Assembly (NCBI RefSeq): GCF_003751805.1
Contig: NZ_RKHQ01000002.1
Span: 558,001 to 622,000, forward strand
Source: Salana multivorans
Lineage (GTDB): Bacteria; Actinomycetota; Actinomycetes; Actinomycetales; Beutenbergiaceae
Direction of reading: 5' to 3'
Length of the DNA stretch: 64,000 nucleotides
Shown here: positions 22,476 to 31,620 of the stretch, one piece after another
How positions within the stretch are numbered: the first letter of the stretch is position 1
Layout of the letters: every line of letters begins with the position of its first letter
The notes under the pieces: model-generated
Told to the model about the DNA's origin: nothing
Seen by the model: the letters and a program-made list of their open reading frames with translations, nothing else
Database searches by the model: none
Made by a program: the position numbers and the translations under genes

Positions 22476-23207
22476 TCACAGGAGGCGGGTCGCCAGCGAC
22501 ACGAGCGCACCGAGGAGGAGGAACGGCCCGAACGGGACCGCGTCGCGACGTCCGACGCGGCGCAGCGCGAGCAGCGCGAGCGACGTCAGGCCGCCGAGGA
22601 TGAACGCGGCGGCGAGCATCCCGCCCGATGCGGCGGCCGCCCGGCCGACGACCGCGCCGAGGTGCTCGCCCGAGCCGAGCGTCCCGGCGAACCCGGCCCC
22701 GACGGAGGCCACGGCGCCGAGCAGTCCGCCGAGCAGGGTCGCGAGCTTGACGTCGCCAAGACCCATCCCCGGCGGGTAGAGGAGCACGAGGAGGCCGAGG
22801 ACTCCCCCGGCGACCACGGCCCCGGAGGCGAGCGCGGCGAGCCCGGCCCAGCCGGCGACGTAGAACGCTCCGACCCCCGCGAGGACGAGTGCCGCACCGC
22901 CGGCGCGCACCGTGAGGACGTCGGGGAGCCGGTGGCTCGCGGCGTCGACGAGGCAGGCGAGCGTCGCGGCGGCGAGCCCGACGACGAGGCCGGGCCACAG
23001 CGCCGGTGCCGTCCTCGGCAGGGCGAGCAGCGTGACGGCGAGGACGGCCAGCGCCTGGACCGGCCGGGCGAGCCACCAGCGACGCGCACCCTCGCCGGCG
23101 AGGGACGCGACCCGCGGCGCGAGCACGACCGCCGTCAGGACCGCTCCGACGACGAGCACCGCGCCGGCCGCCAGCATGCCCATTACGACGGCGCCGAGCG
23201 ACTCCAC
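22476..23207 (-). CDS. A24 family (prepilin-type) peptidase
   Basis: 243 residues, almost entirely hydrophobic with about seven membrane segments. The two active-site Asp regions of the A24 family are seen: [15 protein letters not shown] (about 90-104) and [18 protein letters not shown] (the GxGD motif). The N-terminal methyltransferase domain with CxxC cysteines of classical PilD is absent, so this is the short, peptidase-only type. Pilin substrates are not encoded nearby. GTG 23207 is 2 nt after the aroE stop; an ATG at 23183 is a possible alternative start. Confidence 0.85.
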   Translation of the reverse strand: MESLGAVVMGMLAAGAVLVVGAVLTAVVLAPRVASLAGEGARRWWLARPVQALAVLAVTLLALPRTAPALWPGLVVGLAAATLACLVDAASHRLPDVLTVRAGGAALVLAGVGAFYVAGWAGLAALASGAVVAGGVLGLLVLLYPPGMGLGDVKLATLLGGLLGAVASVGAGFAGTLGSGEHLGAVVGRAAAASGGMLAAAFILGGLTSLALLALRRVGRRDAVPFGPFLLLGALVSLATRLL

Positions 23208-23209
23208 GG

Positions 23210-24097
23210 CTACCGGCCGGCCGGCTCGTGCGGGCCCAGCGCGCGGACGAGCGCGTCCCGCATGGCCTCGACGGGCGCGACGAGCCCCGTCATGAGGCGC
23301 ACCTGCTCGGCCGCCTGGTGCAGCAGCATGAGCCAGCCCGGCGCCACGCTCCCGCCGCCGTCGGCCCACACCCGGGCGAGCTCGGTCGGCCACGGGTCGT
23401 AGATCGCGTCGAGCAGCACCTGGTCGGGCCGGAGCCCGCCGCGCGAGTCGGCGAGCACCTGCGCGAGCTCGGCCGCCACCGCGTCGGCCGCCCCGGCGAC
23501 CGCCGTCTGCACGACCACGTCGGCGTCGAGGACGAACCGCGAAGCGTGGTCGAACCGCCGCAGCGTCACGTCGACCCCCATCCGGTGGGCGGCCTGCATG
23601 AGGTCGGCGGCGCGAGCCGAGGAGCGCACGCACACGGTGGGCGCGGTGGCGCCCAGCTCGGCCAGCGCCGCGAGGGCGGCGGCCGCCGTCCCCCCCGCGC
23701 CGAGGACGACGGCCGACGAGAGGCGCTCGGACGCACCGGCCGCGCGGCGGGTCCCGCGGATCGCCTCGGCCACGCCGTAGACGTCGGTGTTCGCGGCGAC
23801 GAGCAGCCCGCCCGGCTGCGGCAGCAGCGTGTTGGCGGCGCCGACCGTCGCGGCCAGCGGCTCGACGACGTCGGCCGCGGCCAGCGCCGCCTTCTTGTGC
23901 GGCATCGTGACCGACAGGCCGAGCCACTCCGGGCCCATCCCGCGCAGGAACGGCTCCAGCTCGCCGTCCGCGACGCGGACCGCCTCGTACTCGTGCCCGG
24001 TCAGGCCGAGGGCGGCGTACGCGGCGTTGTGCAGCGCCGGGGAGAGCGAGTGCCCGACGGGGTCACCGACCACCGCGGCGCGTCTCGTCGTGGTCAT
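23210..24097 (-). CDS. aroE: Shikimate dehydrogenase
   Basis: 295 residues. Reduces 3-dehydroshikimate with NADPH. Substrate-site motifs: GHSLSPALHNAAY, SVTMPHKKAAL (catalytic Lys) and ANTDVYGV (catalytic Asp; the usual NTDG reads NTDV). The dinucleotide loop is VLGAGGTAAAAL. The C-terminal GWLMLLHQAAEQVRLMTG is typical. ATG 24097 has a GGAGGGCAGGA ribosome-binding region; the gene follows mltG by 22 nt. The mltG-aroE arrangement is common in actinobacteria. Confidence 0.95.
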   Translation of the reverse strand: MTTTRRAAVVGDPVGHSLSPALHNAAYAALGLTGHEYEAVRVADGELEPFLRGMGPEWLGLSVTMPHKKAALAAADVVEPLAATVGAANTLLPQPGGLLVAANTDVYGVAEAIRGTRRAAGASERLSSAVVLGAGGTAAAALAALAELGATAPTVCVRSSARAADLMQAAHRMGVDVTLRRFDHASRFVLDADVVVQTAVAGAADAVAAELAQVLADSRGGLRPDQVLLDAIYDPWPTELARVWADGGGSVAPGWLMLLHQAAEQVRLMTGLVAPVEAMRDALVRALGPHEPAGR

Positions 24098-24119
24098 GCG
24101 GTCCTGCCCTCCACGGTGC

Positions 24120-25613
24120 TCAGCCCTCCGGTGTCGGGCACGCCTCGCCACCGGCCTCCCAGGTCTCGATCCACTCCCGCAGCTCCTTCTGCCGCGCGAT
24201 GATCTCGTCGTAGGAGTCGGTGAAGGTCAGCTGTCCCGAGCACAGGTCGGTCTCGACGAAGTAGATCCACGGCCCCTCCTCGGGCGAGACCGCCGCGTTC
24301 AGCAGCACCGCGTCGACGCTCCCGATCGGCGAGGGCGGCAGACCCGCCAGCAGCCGGGTGTTGTAGGGCGACGGGTCCGTGTCGTGCAGCGCCGGGTCCA
24401 TCTCCTCGACCGCGAGGTGCTGCATGGCCCACGCGTAGGTGAGCGTCGAGTCCATCTGGATCCGGCCGTCCGTCGGGCTGTCGACGGCCAGGCGGTTGAC
24501 GATGACCCGGGTCACGCGCGGGAAGTCCTCGGCGACGTGCGCCTCCTTGCCGGCGATCGACGCGATCGTCAGGATGCGCGCCCGCTCCTCCGGCACCACC
24601 CCGAGGGCGTCGAGCTGGGCGATCGTCGCGTCGTACATCTGCCGCAGCACCTCGGTCGGCGTGCTGGTGCGGCTCACCGTGTAGGTGCCCGCGAGCAGCC
24701 AGCCCTCGAGCGGGTCGAAGACGCCGTCGGCCGTGTTCGGCGACCCGTCGATCCCCAGCGCCGCGTAGTCCTGCGCCGCCGCCCGCACATCGTCGACGGG
24801 CACGCCGAGCACGTCGGCGACGCGCGCGTAGATCTGGTCGGTCCGGTAGCCGGTCGGGATGGTGAGCTGGAGGTCCTGGCGTCGGGCCGGGTCGAGCAGC
24901 GCCGTGATCGCGTCCTTCGAGGTCATCTGCCCCAGCAGCCGGTACGAGCCGGGCTGGATCGACGCGGCACCGGGGTTCGCGGCGTACGCGGCCTCGAACC
25001 CCTCGACCGTGAGCACGACCCCGCTGTCGACGAGGACCGTGCCGATGGCCGTCGCGTCGGCGTCGGCGTCGATCGTGACGAGGACCTCGCCCGATCCCGG
25101 GCCGGGGTAGTCGAGCTGGACCGCCTCGGTCGTCGACGGGGTCGCGCCGCCCTCCGGCAGTCGGGGACGGACGGCGCTGAGGATGAGCACGCCGAGCCCC
25201 AGCACGATCGCGACCGCGAGGATCACGCCGATGATCGAGCTGCGGCGGTGGGAGCGCCCGCCGGGCGGGACGGACCGCGACGGGCGCGCCGGCTCGTCGA
25301 CGACCCGCTCCGCGGTCGGGACCGGCTCCGCGGTCGGGACCGGCTCCGCGATCGACGGCTCCGCGGCGGTCTCGGCGGGTCCGTCGGTCCGGGCGGGCTC
25401 GGCGGCCGTCGGCTGGGTCACCGACCCGTCCCGCGCCGAGGCGTCGACCGCGGCGACGTCGGCTCCGGCGTCCTCGGGCGCACTCGGCCGGGCGGTCGCC
25501 CCGCCCGCCTCCCCGGCGGCGCGGGCGGCGTTGCGGCGCAGGTCTCGACGCCGCACCGGAGCCGAGTCGGGCTCCGGTGCGGGCGTCGTGGGATCCTCGG
25601 GGCCCGTCGCCAT
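24120..25613 (-). CDS. mltG: Endolytic transglycosylase MltG-like, second copy
   Basis: 497 residues. A long, Ala/Pro/Glu-rich cytoplasmic N-terminus (about 1-140, with the repeated AEPVPT motif) precedes one transmembrane helix (about 146-168) and a YceG/MltG periplasmic domain. The conserved glutamate is in LTIASIAGKEAH, and the aspartate segment is IQMDSTLTYAW, followed by DPSPYNTRLLAGLPPSPIGS. Likely cleaves nascent peptidoglycan glycan strands. The start overlaps the preceding paralogue by one base (TGATG). The two copies share the whole extracellular domain plan but are clearly diverged, so the duplication is old. Confidence 0.9.
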   Translation of the reverse strand: MATGPEDPTTPAPEPDSAPVRRRDLRRNAARAAGEAGGATARPSAPEDAGADVAAVDASARDGSVTQPTAAEPARTDGPAETAAEPSIAEPVPTAEPVPTAERVVDEPARPSRSVPPGGRSHRRSSIIGVILAVAIVLGLGVLILSAVRPRLPEGGATPSTTEAVQLDYPGPGSGEVLVTIDADADATAIGTVLVDSGVVLTVEGFEAAYAANPGAASIQPGSYRLLGQMTSKDAITALLDPARRQDLQLTIPTGYRTDQIYARVADVLGVPVDDVRAAAQDYAALGIDGSPNTADGVFDPLEGWLLAGTYTVSRTSTPTEVLRQMYDATIAQLDALGVVPEERARILTIASIAGKEAHVAEDFPRVTRVIVNRLAVDSPTDGRIQMDSTLTYAWAMQHLAVEEMDPALHDTDPSPYNTRLLAGLPPSPIGSVDAVLLNAAVSPEEGPWIYFVETDLCSGQLTFTDSYDEIIARQKELREWIETWEAGGEACPTPEG

Positions 25614-26860
25614 CAGCTCTCCGGGAGCGGGCACTTCTCGTCGTTGGCCTGCCACCGCTGGAGGAAGTCCTGGAACTCGGCCTTCCACGGCAGGAACTCA
25701 CCCTGGTAGTCCTTGGTGAACCGCGTCTCACGGGTGCAGTAGTCGACCGTGATCCAGTAGGTCCAGTCGCCCTCCTCGGGCGAGAGCACCGCGGACATCG
25801 CGCCGACCTCGACTGTGCCGATCGGCGACGGCGGGAGCCCGGCCACGAGCCGCGTGTTGTACGGGCTCGGGTCCGTGTTGTGCAGGTTCGGGTCCATCTT
25901 CTCGCCGGGGTGCTGGAGCGCCCAGGCGTACTCGAAGGTCGAGTCGACCTGGAGCTTCCCGCCGAACTCGCTGCCCTCGGCCAGCCGGTTCTCCATGGCG
26001 CGGACGGTCTTCGGCCAGTCGACCGCGTCCGTCTCCTTCATGGCGATCGAGCCGAGCGTCAGCACGTGCAGCCGCTCCTCGGGCGCGATGCCGAGGCCGT
26101 CGAGCTCCGCGATCGTGCGGTCGTACATCTGCTTGAACATGTCGGTCGCGGTGCCGCTGGGCTTGATCGAGTACGTCGAGGGGTAGAACCAGCCCTCCAT
26201 CGGGTCGATGACGCCCTCGTTCGTGTTCGGCGGGCCTTCGAGCCCGAGCGCCGCGTAGTCGTGCGCCGCGGCGTAGGCGTCGTCGTAGCTGATCCCGAGC
26301 GCGTCGGCGACCTTCTGGTAGAGCTGGTCGCTGCGCAGGCCCTCGGCGATCGTCACGCGGATGTCCGCGCGGTTCGCCGGGTCGAGCAGCGCCGCGACCG
26401 CGTCCTTGGCCGCCATCTGCTGGAGCAGCTTGTAGGTGCCCGGCTGGATCGACGTGGCCGCGCTGTTCTCGGAGTACGCCTTGCTGAACGCCTCGGTCGT
26501 CGCGACGACGCCCGCGTCCTTGAGGATGAGCCCGATCGCGTTGCCGCTGGACCCCTCGGGGATCTCCACGAGGATCTCGGTCGCGCCGGGGCCGGGGTAG
26601 TCCGACACGTTCGCCGACGGGTCGCCGCCGCCGGAGAACAGCGGCTTGACCACGAACCAGCCGCCGGCCACGAGGCCGACGAGGATGCCGATCATGACGA
26701 CGAAGCTGAGCACCGAGCGGTGCCGGCGCCGGGACTCGCGGTCCGGTCGCCGAGGGGGCTGACCGTCGTCGGACGCGACGGCCCGTCGGGCGCGACGCGA
26801 CTGCTGGTCTCCGTCCGCGTCGTCGTGTCCGCCCTCGAGGTGGTCGAACAGATCGGTCAC
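25613..26860 (-). CDS. mltG: Endolytic transglycosylase MltG-like, first copy
   Basis: 415 residues. A charged cytoplasmic segment (1-48, many Arg/Asp), a transmembrane helix (about 49-71) and the MltG domain: PAxxG-like DYPGPGATEILVEIPEGSS, LASIVxxE-type motif as LTLGSIAMKET, LQVDSTFEYAWAL and DPSPYNTRLVAGLPPSPIG. Both copies replace the usual PISNPG end of the active-site motif by PIGxV. The GTG start overlaps the ruvX stop (GTGA). Which paralogue is the housekeeping enzyme is not clear; this one is closer to ruvX, the usual neighbour of mltG. Confidence 0.92.
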   Translation of the reverse strand: MTDLFDHLEGGHDDADGDQQSRRARRAVASDDGQPPRRPDRESRRRHRSVLSFVVMIGILVGLVAGGWFVVKPLFSGGGDPSANVSDYPGPGATEILVEIPEGSSGNAIGLILKDAGVVATTEAFSKAYSENSAATSIQPGTYKLLQQMAAKDAVAALLDPANRADIRVTIAEGLRSDQLYQKVADALGISYDDAYAAAHDYAALGLEGPPNTNEGVIDPMEGWFYPSTYSIKPSGTATDMFKQMYDRTIAELDGLGIAPEERLHVLTLGSIAMKETDAVDWPKTVRAMENRLAEGSEFGGKLQVDSTFEYAWALQHPGEKMDPNLHNTDPSPYNTRLVAGLPPSPIGTVEVGAMSAVLSPEEGDWTYWITVDYCTRETRFTKDYQGEFLPWKAEFQDFLQRWQANDEKCPLPES

Positions 26861-27339
26861 GAGCTCTCCTCGGGTGTTCGAGCGGCGGCGATCAGCCGTC
26901 CGCGAGGTGCGCCCCCCGCGCGTTCGTCATCCAGGGCCGCCTGCAGCAGGACCACGGCCGCAACCTGGTCTACCACGGCCCGCTGGTCCTTCGCTCGACG
27001 ACCGGAGGCCGTCATCGCCCGCTGCGCGGTCGTCGTGCTGAACCGCTCGTCGACCATCCGCACCCCGACCGGGGCGAGCAGGTCGGCGAGCCGCCGCGCG
27101 TACGCGCGAGCCAGGCCGGCCGCGGCGCGCTCCCTGCCGTCGAGCGAGCGCGGCAGGCCCACGACGACCTCCATGGCCTCGAGCTCGCGCGCGAGCTCGG
27201 CCACGCGCAGCGTGCCGTCGTCGTCGCGGGTGCGCTGGACGGTCTCGACCGGCGTCGCGAGCAGGCCGTCGCGGTCGCTCCGCGCGACCCCGACCCGCAC
27301 GCTCCCGACGTCGACGCCCAGTCGCACCCCGCGGCGCAT
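26857..27339 (-). CDS. ruvX: Putative pre-16S rRNA nuclease / Holliday junction resolvase-like RuvX
   Basis: 160 residues with the RNase H-like fold of the YqgF family. Motifs: RLGVDVGSVRVGVARSD (first Asp), VVVGLPRSLDG, VRMVDERFSTTTAQRAM and the final DQVAAVVLLQAALD. YqgF is implicated in 5' end processing of 16S rRNA. It lies between alaS (2 nt gap) and mltG (4-bp overlap), a standard actinobacterial alaS-ruvX-mltG-aroE order. Confidence 0.95.
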   Translation of the reverse strand: MRRGVRLGVDVGSVRVGVARSDRDGLLATPVETVQRTRDDDGTLRVAELARELEAMEVVVGLPRSLDGRERAAAGLARAYARRLADLLAPVGVRMVDERFSTTTAQRAMTASGRRAKDQRAVVDQVAAVVLLQAALDDERAGGAPRGRLIAAARTPEESS

Positions 27340-27341
27340 GC

Positions 27342-30047
27342 TCAGGCCCCGACCTTCGTGCCGACGATGCCGGGAGCGCCCGCGAGCGCTCCGGCCAGGT
27401 CGGCCCCCTCGGCGCCCCCGCCCTGCGCGACGTCGTCGCGGCCGCCGCCCCGGCCGCCCATGGCGGCCGCCAGCTCGCGGATCAGCTCGCCGGCGCGCAG
27501 GCCGCGCTCGCGCGCGTTCGGCGACGTCGCGACGACCACCGACGGACGGTCCTTCACGGTCCCGCCGATGACGACGACGGCCGCGCCGCCCAGCCGCTCG
27601 CGCAGGTCGAGCGCGAGCGTGCGCAGGTCGTCCGCGCCCGCGACCGTCCCGGCGTCGTGGCTCAGGACCCGGACGCCGTCGACGTCGACCGCCCCGGCGA
27701 CGAGCGCGCCCGCCTCGGCGAGGAGCGCGGCCTGGCGCAGCGCCGCGACCTCCTTCTCGGCGTCGCGCAGCTTCGTCAGGAGGCCGGAGATGCGCTCGGG
27801 CAGCTCCTCGCTGCGCACGCCGACGAGCTGGGAGAGCTGGGAGACGAGGACCTGCTCGCGGGCGTGGAAGCGCGTGGCCGCGTCGCCGACGAGCGCCTCG
27901 ACGCGGCGCACGCCGGAGCCGATCGACGCCTCGCCGAGGATCGTCACCGGGCCGAGGTGGCCCGTCGAGGTCACGTGCGTCCCGGCGCACAGCTCGCGCG
28001 ACCAGTCGCCGCCGATCTCGACGACGCGCACGCGGTTGCCGTACTTCTCGCCGAACAGCGCCATCGCGCCGAGGGCGCGGGCGTCGTCGATCCCCATGAC
28101 GCGGTCGGTGACCTCCAGGTCCTCCGCCGCCCGGAGGTTGACCCGCTCGGCGATCTCGGGCAGCGCCGAGGCCGGCGGCTGCGAGCCCGAGCGGAAGTCG
28201 AACCGGAGACGGTGCGGCGCATTCTCCGAGCCGGCCTGCGTCGCGCCCTCGCCGAGCGTCTCCCGCAGTGCCTTGTGGACGAGGTGGGTGGCGGTGTGGG
28301 CGCGGGCGATCGCGCGGCGCCGCTGCGTGTCGATCCGCGCGGTGCCGAGGTCGTCGAGCGTGACGGCACCGTCGACCAGCCGGCCGCGGTGGACGCTCAG
28401 GCCCTTGATCGGCGCCTGCACGTCGTCGACCTCGACGACGCCGCCGCCGTCCAGGCCGATGGTGCCCGTGTCCGCGAGCTGTCCGCCCGCCTCCGCGTAG
28501 AACGGCGTCCGGTCCAGGACGATCTCGACCTCGGCCGGCGCGACCGCCGTCGCGACCGGCTGGCCGTTCGACAGCAGCCCGACGACGCGCACGCGCGCCG
28601 TGGCGTCGGTGTAGCCGAGGAACTCGACGGGCGCGCCCAGCTCGCCGGCGAGCGCGTGGTAGATCGAGGTGTCGACGTGGCCGGACTTCTTCGCGAGCGC
28701 GTCGGCGCGCGCCCGCTCCTTCTGCTCGGTCATGAGCCGGCGGAAGGTCGGCAGGTCGATGTCGAGGCCCTGCTCGGCCGCCATCTCGACCGTGAGGTCG
28801 ATCGGGAAGCCGTGCGTGTCGTGCAGCCGGAAGGCGTCCTCGCCGGTGATCGTCGTCCCGCCCCCGCTGCGGACCTGCGACGACGCCGCGTCGAGCAGGG
28901 CGATGCCGGACTCGAGCGTGCGGCGGAAGGAGTCCTCCTCGCCGTACACGATCGCCGAGATGCGCTCGAAGTCGCGCTCCAGCTCCGGGTAGGACTCCTT
29001 CATCGCGTCCTTCGACACGGGCAGCAGCTCGCGCAGCGTCGGGCCGGTGAGGCCGAGCAGGCGCAGCGAGCGGATCGTGCGGCGCAGGAGGCGGCGCAGC
29101 ACGTAGCCGCGGCCCTCGTTGCCGGGGCGAACGCCGTCGCCGACCAGCATGAGCGCGCTGCGGACGTGGTCGGCGACGACGCGCATCCGCACGTCGTCCT
29201 CCTCGGTGCCGGGCTCGCCGGAGGCGTAGACCTTGCCCGAGAGCTCCTGGACCCGTCCGATGACCGGGAAGATCTCGTCGATCTCGTACATGTTGTTCTT
29301 GCCCTGGAGCAGGTACGCGATGCGCTCCAGGCCGGCGCCGGTGTCGATCGCCTTGGAGTCGAGCTCCTTGAGCAGCGGGTAGTCCTTGCCCGTGCCCTCA
29401 CCGCGCAGGTACTGGTCGAAGACGAGGTTCCAGATCTCGAGGTAGCGGTCCCCGATCTCGTCGTTCCAGCCCGCGGCGCCCGTCGCGGGGTCGTAGTCGG
29501 GGCCGAACTCGGGCCCGCGGTCGACGTGGAACTCCGCGCACGGCCCAGCGGGGCCGGGCTGGCCCGTGTCCCAGAAGATGTCCTCGCGCGGGAGCCGGAC
29601 GACGTGCGCGGGGTCGACGCCGACCTCGCTCAGCGCGGCGGCGGCGACCTCGTCCTCCTCCCAGATCGTCACCCACAGGCGCTCACCGTCGAAGCCGAGG
29701 CCGCCCTGCTCCTGGGAGGTGGTGAGGAACTCCCACGCGTAGCGGATCGCCCCCTCCTTGAAGTAGTCGCCGAAGGAGAAGTTGCCGAGCATCTGGAAGA
29801 ACGTGCCGTGCCGCGTCGTGCGGCCGACGTTCTCGATGTCGTTCGTCCGGATGCACTTCTGCGCGCTCGCGGCGCGCGGCCACGGCGCCGGCTCCGTCCC
29901 GATGATGTACGGGATGAACGGGACCATGCCGGCGATCGTGAACAGGATCGACGGGTCGGGCGAGACGAGCGGGACGCTCGGCACGATCTGGTGGTCGTTC
30001 TCGGCGAAGAAGTCGAGGTAGCGACGGCGGATCTCGGCGGTGCGCAT
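27342..30047 (-). CDS. alaS: Alanyl-tRNA synthetase
   Basis: 901 residues. Class II synthetase: N-terminal catalytic core with MRTAEIRRRYLDFFAENDH and GMVPFIPYIIG, AQKCIRTNDIENVGRTTRHG and MLGNFSFGDYFKE. The editing domain has HTATHLVHKALRE and CAGTHVTSTGHLG, whose His and Cys residues form the zinc/editing site. A Gly-rich DHHA1-type C-terminus (GGRGGGRDDVAQGGG) ends the protein. AGAGGA upstream of ATG 30047. No T-box leader was seen. Confidence 0.98.
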   Translation of the reverse strand: MRTAEIRRRYLDFFAENDHQIVPSVPLVSPDPSILFTIAGMVPFIPYIIGTEPAPWPRAASAQKCIRTNDIENVGRTTRHGTFFQMLGNFSFGDYFKEGAIRYAWEFLTTSQEQGGLGFDGERLWVTIWEEDEVAAAALSEVGVDPAHVVRLPREDIFWDTGQPGPAGPCAEFHVDRGPEFGPDYDPATGAAGWNDEIGDRYLEIWNLVFDQYLRGEGTGKDYPLLKELDSKAIDTGAGLERIAYLLQGKNNMYEIDEIFPVIGRVQELSGKVYASGEPGTEEDDVRMRVVADHVRSALMLVGDGVRPGNEGRGYVLRRLLRRTIRSLRLLGLTGPTLRELLPVSKDAMKESYPELERDFERISAIVYGEEDSFRRTLESGIALLDAASSQVRSGGGTTITGEDAFRLHDTHGFPIDLTVEMAAEQGLDIDLPTFRRLMTEQKERARADALAKKSGHVDTSIYHALAGELGAPVEFLGYTDATARVRVVGLLSNGQPVATAVAPAEVEIVLDRTPFYAEAGGQLADTGTIGLDGGGVVEVDDVQAPIKGLSVHRGRLVDGAVTLDDLGTARIDTQRRRAIARAHTATHLVHKALRETLGEGATQAGSENAPHRLRFDFRSGSQPPASALPEIAERVNLRAAEDLEVTDRVMGIDDARALGAMALFGEKYGNRVRVVEIGGDWSRELCAGTHVTSTGHLGPVTILGEASIGSGVRRVEALVGDAATRFHAREQVLVSQLSQLVGVRSEELPERISGLLTKLRDAEKEVAALRQAALLAEAGALVAGAVDVDGVRVLSHDAGTVAGADDLRTLALDLRERLGGAAVVVIGGTVKDRPSVVVATSPNARERGLRAGELIRELAAAMGGRGGGRDDVAQGGGAEGADLAGALAGAPGIVGTKVGA

Positions 30048-30119
30048 CTGGGTTCCTCTGGTGGTCCGCGGCTGCGGCCGCGGTGACGTTGGGGTGGGAC
30101 GGTCCGACGGCTCGGTCGG

Positions 30120-30443
30120 CTAGAAGTCGGCGTCGTCCCAGGGGTCGTGCTCGACGCGGCGGCCGACGGCGCGCGGCGAGCCGCCGCGCAGGGTCCGCGC
30201 GTCGTCCAGGACCTCGGGCGGCGGGAGCAGGTCGGCGCCGAGCCGGGCCTCCTGCTCGCGCATCGCGGTCCGGAGCTCGGCTCCGACGAGCCGGAGCTCC
30301 TCCACGCCCTGCGTGAGCGCCTCGGCGAGGCCCTGCGGCGTCAGCGTCCTGGCGACGGAGTCGGCGGCTGAGCGGGCCCGGCCGACCTGGTACAGGACGG
30401 CGACGGCGACCGCGGCCCCGACGCCGGCCCAGACGAACCTCAT
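30120..30443 (-). CDS. Small membrane-anchored protein (DUF6167-like)
   Basis: 107 residues. A single N-terminal helix (about 3-20) is followed by an amphipathic helical region (about 28-70) and a polar tail ending EHDPWDDADF. Its place directly after a DUF948 gene and before alaS matches the small DUF6167 protein I associate with this locus in actinobacteria. Its start overlaps the DUF948 stop by one base (TGATG), so the two are probably a pair. Function unknown. Confidence 0.75.
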   Translation of the reverse strand: MRFVWAGVGAAVAVAVLYQVGRARSAADSVARTLTPQGLAEALTQGVEELRLVGAELRTAMREQEARLGADLLPPPEVLDDARTLRGGSPRAVGRRVEHDPWDDADF

Positions 30444-30805
30444 CAGCGGCGGCCCGTCCGCTTGGCGACGACCGACCGGACGGCGTAGGAGAAGGCCGCG
30501 ACCTTGATCATCGGTCGGGCCAGCGTGGCCGACACGAGCGTCGTGAGCGCCGAGACGTTCTGGCCAACCTCGGCGGCGGACGTCGTGACCGTGTCGACCT
30601 TGGCGAGTTGGGCGTTCGCCCCGCGGACCGTCTCGGCCGCCTCGTCGATGACCGGGACGGTGTGCTCGGTCAGCTCGGCGACCGAGAGCCTGGTCTCGTC
30701 GAGCACGGCCCCGAGCTTGAGGAGCGGGACGGCGATCGCCACGACGAGCGCGACGAAGGCGAGGGCGGCCACGAGGCCCGCGATGTCACCGAGCGATACC
30801 GACAC
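30443..30805 (-). CDS. DUF948 domain protein
   Basis: 120 residues. One N-terminal membrane helix (about 5-28) and a long helical, coiled-coil-prone segment rich in Val, Thr, Ala and Glu (about 30-90), ending in a basic tail VAKRTGRR. DUF948 proteins resemble chemotaxis-receptor-like coiled coils; their role is unknown. GTG 30805 is chosen because AAGGAGAAGG lies just upstream; a GTG at 30841 in frame has no ribosome-binding site. Confidence 0.8.
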   Translation of the reverse strand: MSVSLGDIAGLVAALAFVALVVAIAVPLLKLGAVLDETRLSVAELTEHTVPVIDEAAETVRGANAQLAKVDTVTTSAAEVGQNVSALTTLVSATLARPMIKVAAFSYAVRSVVAKRTGRR

Positions 30806-30935
30806 TGCTGCCACCTTCTCCTTGGGCACCTGGGAGGACACCTGGGACGCTGCGACGACTCGTCACGGGTGCGACCCGATCCGTCGTCGTCCGTCGAGAG
30901 TACCCGCAGCGACCGACCCGGCCCGGAACGAACGT

Positions 30936-30971
30936 CACGCGTGTGCCCCGGTCGCCCGGGGCACACGCGTG
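30936..30971 (-). terminator. Strong terminator after rpsD
   Basis: A perfect 16-bp stem (30936-30951 with 30956-30971) closed by TCGC, 25 nt past the rpsD stop. A second small hairpin (CCGCCC/GGGCGG, 30974-30990) lies between. The alaS group therefore needs its own promoter. Confidence 0.85.
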
Positions 30972-30996
30972 GACCGCCCACGTGGGGCGGAAGGGC

Positions 30997-31620
30997 TCAG
31001 CGGGCGTAGAGCTCGACGATGAGCTGGACGTCGGCCTGGACCGGGACCTCGGCGCGCTTGGGCATCCGCACGAGGACGGTGCGCAGCTTCTCGAGGTTGA
31101 CCTCGAGGTACTCCGGGACGGCCGGGAGGACGTCACGGTGCGCACCGGCGGCGGCGACCTGGAACGGGACCATCGTCTGGCTCTTCGGCTTGACCTGGAG
31201 GACCTGGCCCGGCTTCACGCGGAACGAGGGGCGGTCGACGATCTTGCCGTCCACGAGGATGTGGCGGTGCACGACGGCCTGGCGGGCCTGGGCGATCGTG
31301 CGGGCGAAGCCCGAGCGGAGGACGAGCGCGTCGAGACGGCACTCGAGCAGCTCGACGAACGTGTCACCGGTCAGGCCCGGGTGACGACGCGCCTCGTCGA
31401 ACGTGTTGCGGAACTGGGCCTCGCGCAGGCCGTACTGCGCGCGCAGACGCTGCTTCTCCTTGAGGCGGACGGCGTAGTCGCTCTCCTGCTTCCGGCGGGC
31501 GCGGCCGTGCTCGCCGGGCGGGTAGGGGCGCTTCTCGAAGGCGCGGGCGGCCTTCGGGGTGAGGGCGATTCCGAGGGCGCGCGAGAGGCGCACCTGGTGG
31601 CGGGCGCGGTTGTGGGCCAC
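30997..31620 (-). CDS. rpsD: 30S ribosomal protein S4
   Basis: 207 residues. The primary 16S rRNA-binding protein of the small subunit body. Sequence is canonical: RPYPPGEHGRARRKQESDYA, LRLKEKQRLRAQYGLREAQF-like core, the S4 RNA-binding domain LDALVLRSGFARTIAQARQ and ILVDGKIVDRPSFRVKPGQ. It lacks the zinc-binding cysteines of the C+ type. GTG start at 31620. It stands alone as a single gene with its own promoter and terminator, unlike the alpha-operon arrangement. Confidence 0.98.
   Translation of the reverse strand: MAHNRARHQVRLSRALGIALTPKAARAFEKRPYPPGEHGRARRKQESDYAVRLKEKQRLRAQYGLREAQFRNTFDEARRHPGLTGDTFVELLECRLDALVLRSGFARTIAQARQAVVHRHILVDGKIVDRPSFRVKPGQVLQVKPKSQTMVPFQVAAAGAHRDVLPAVPEYLEVNLEKLRTVLVRMPKRAEVPVQADVQLIVELYAR

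Noticed and set aside
24120-26860. The second mltG as a frameshifted or broken copy
   Set aside because: Both copies are complete, with membrane helix, conserved Glu and Asp, and natural C-termini.
27342-30119. T-box leaders before alaS, thrS, hisS or aspS
   Set aside because: None of the upstream regions is long enough or carries the T-box sequence with a specifier loop.
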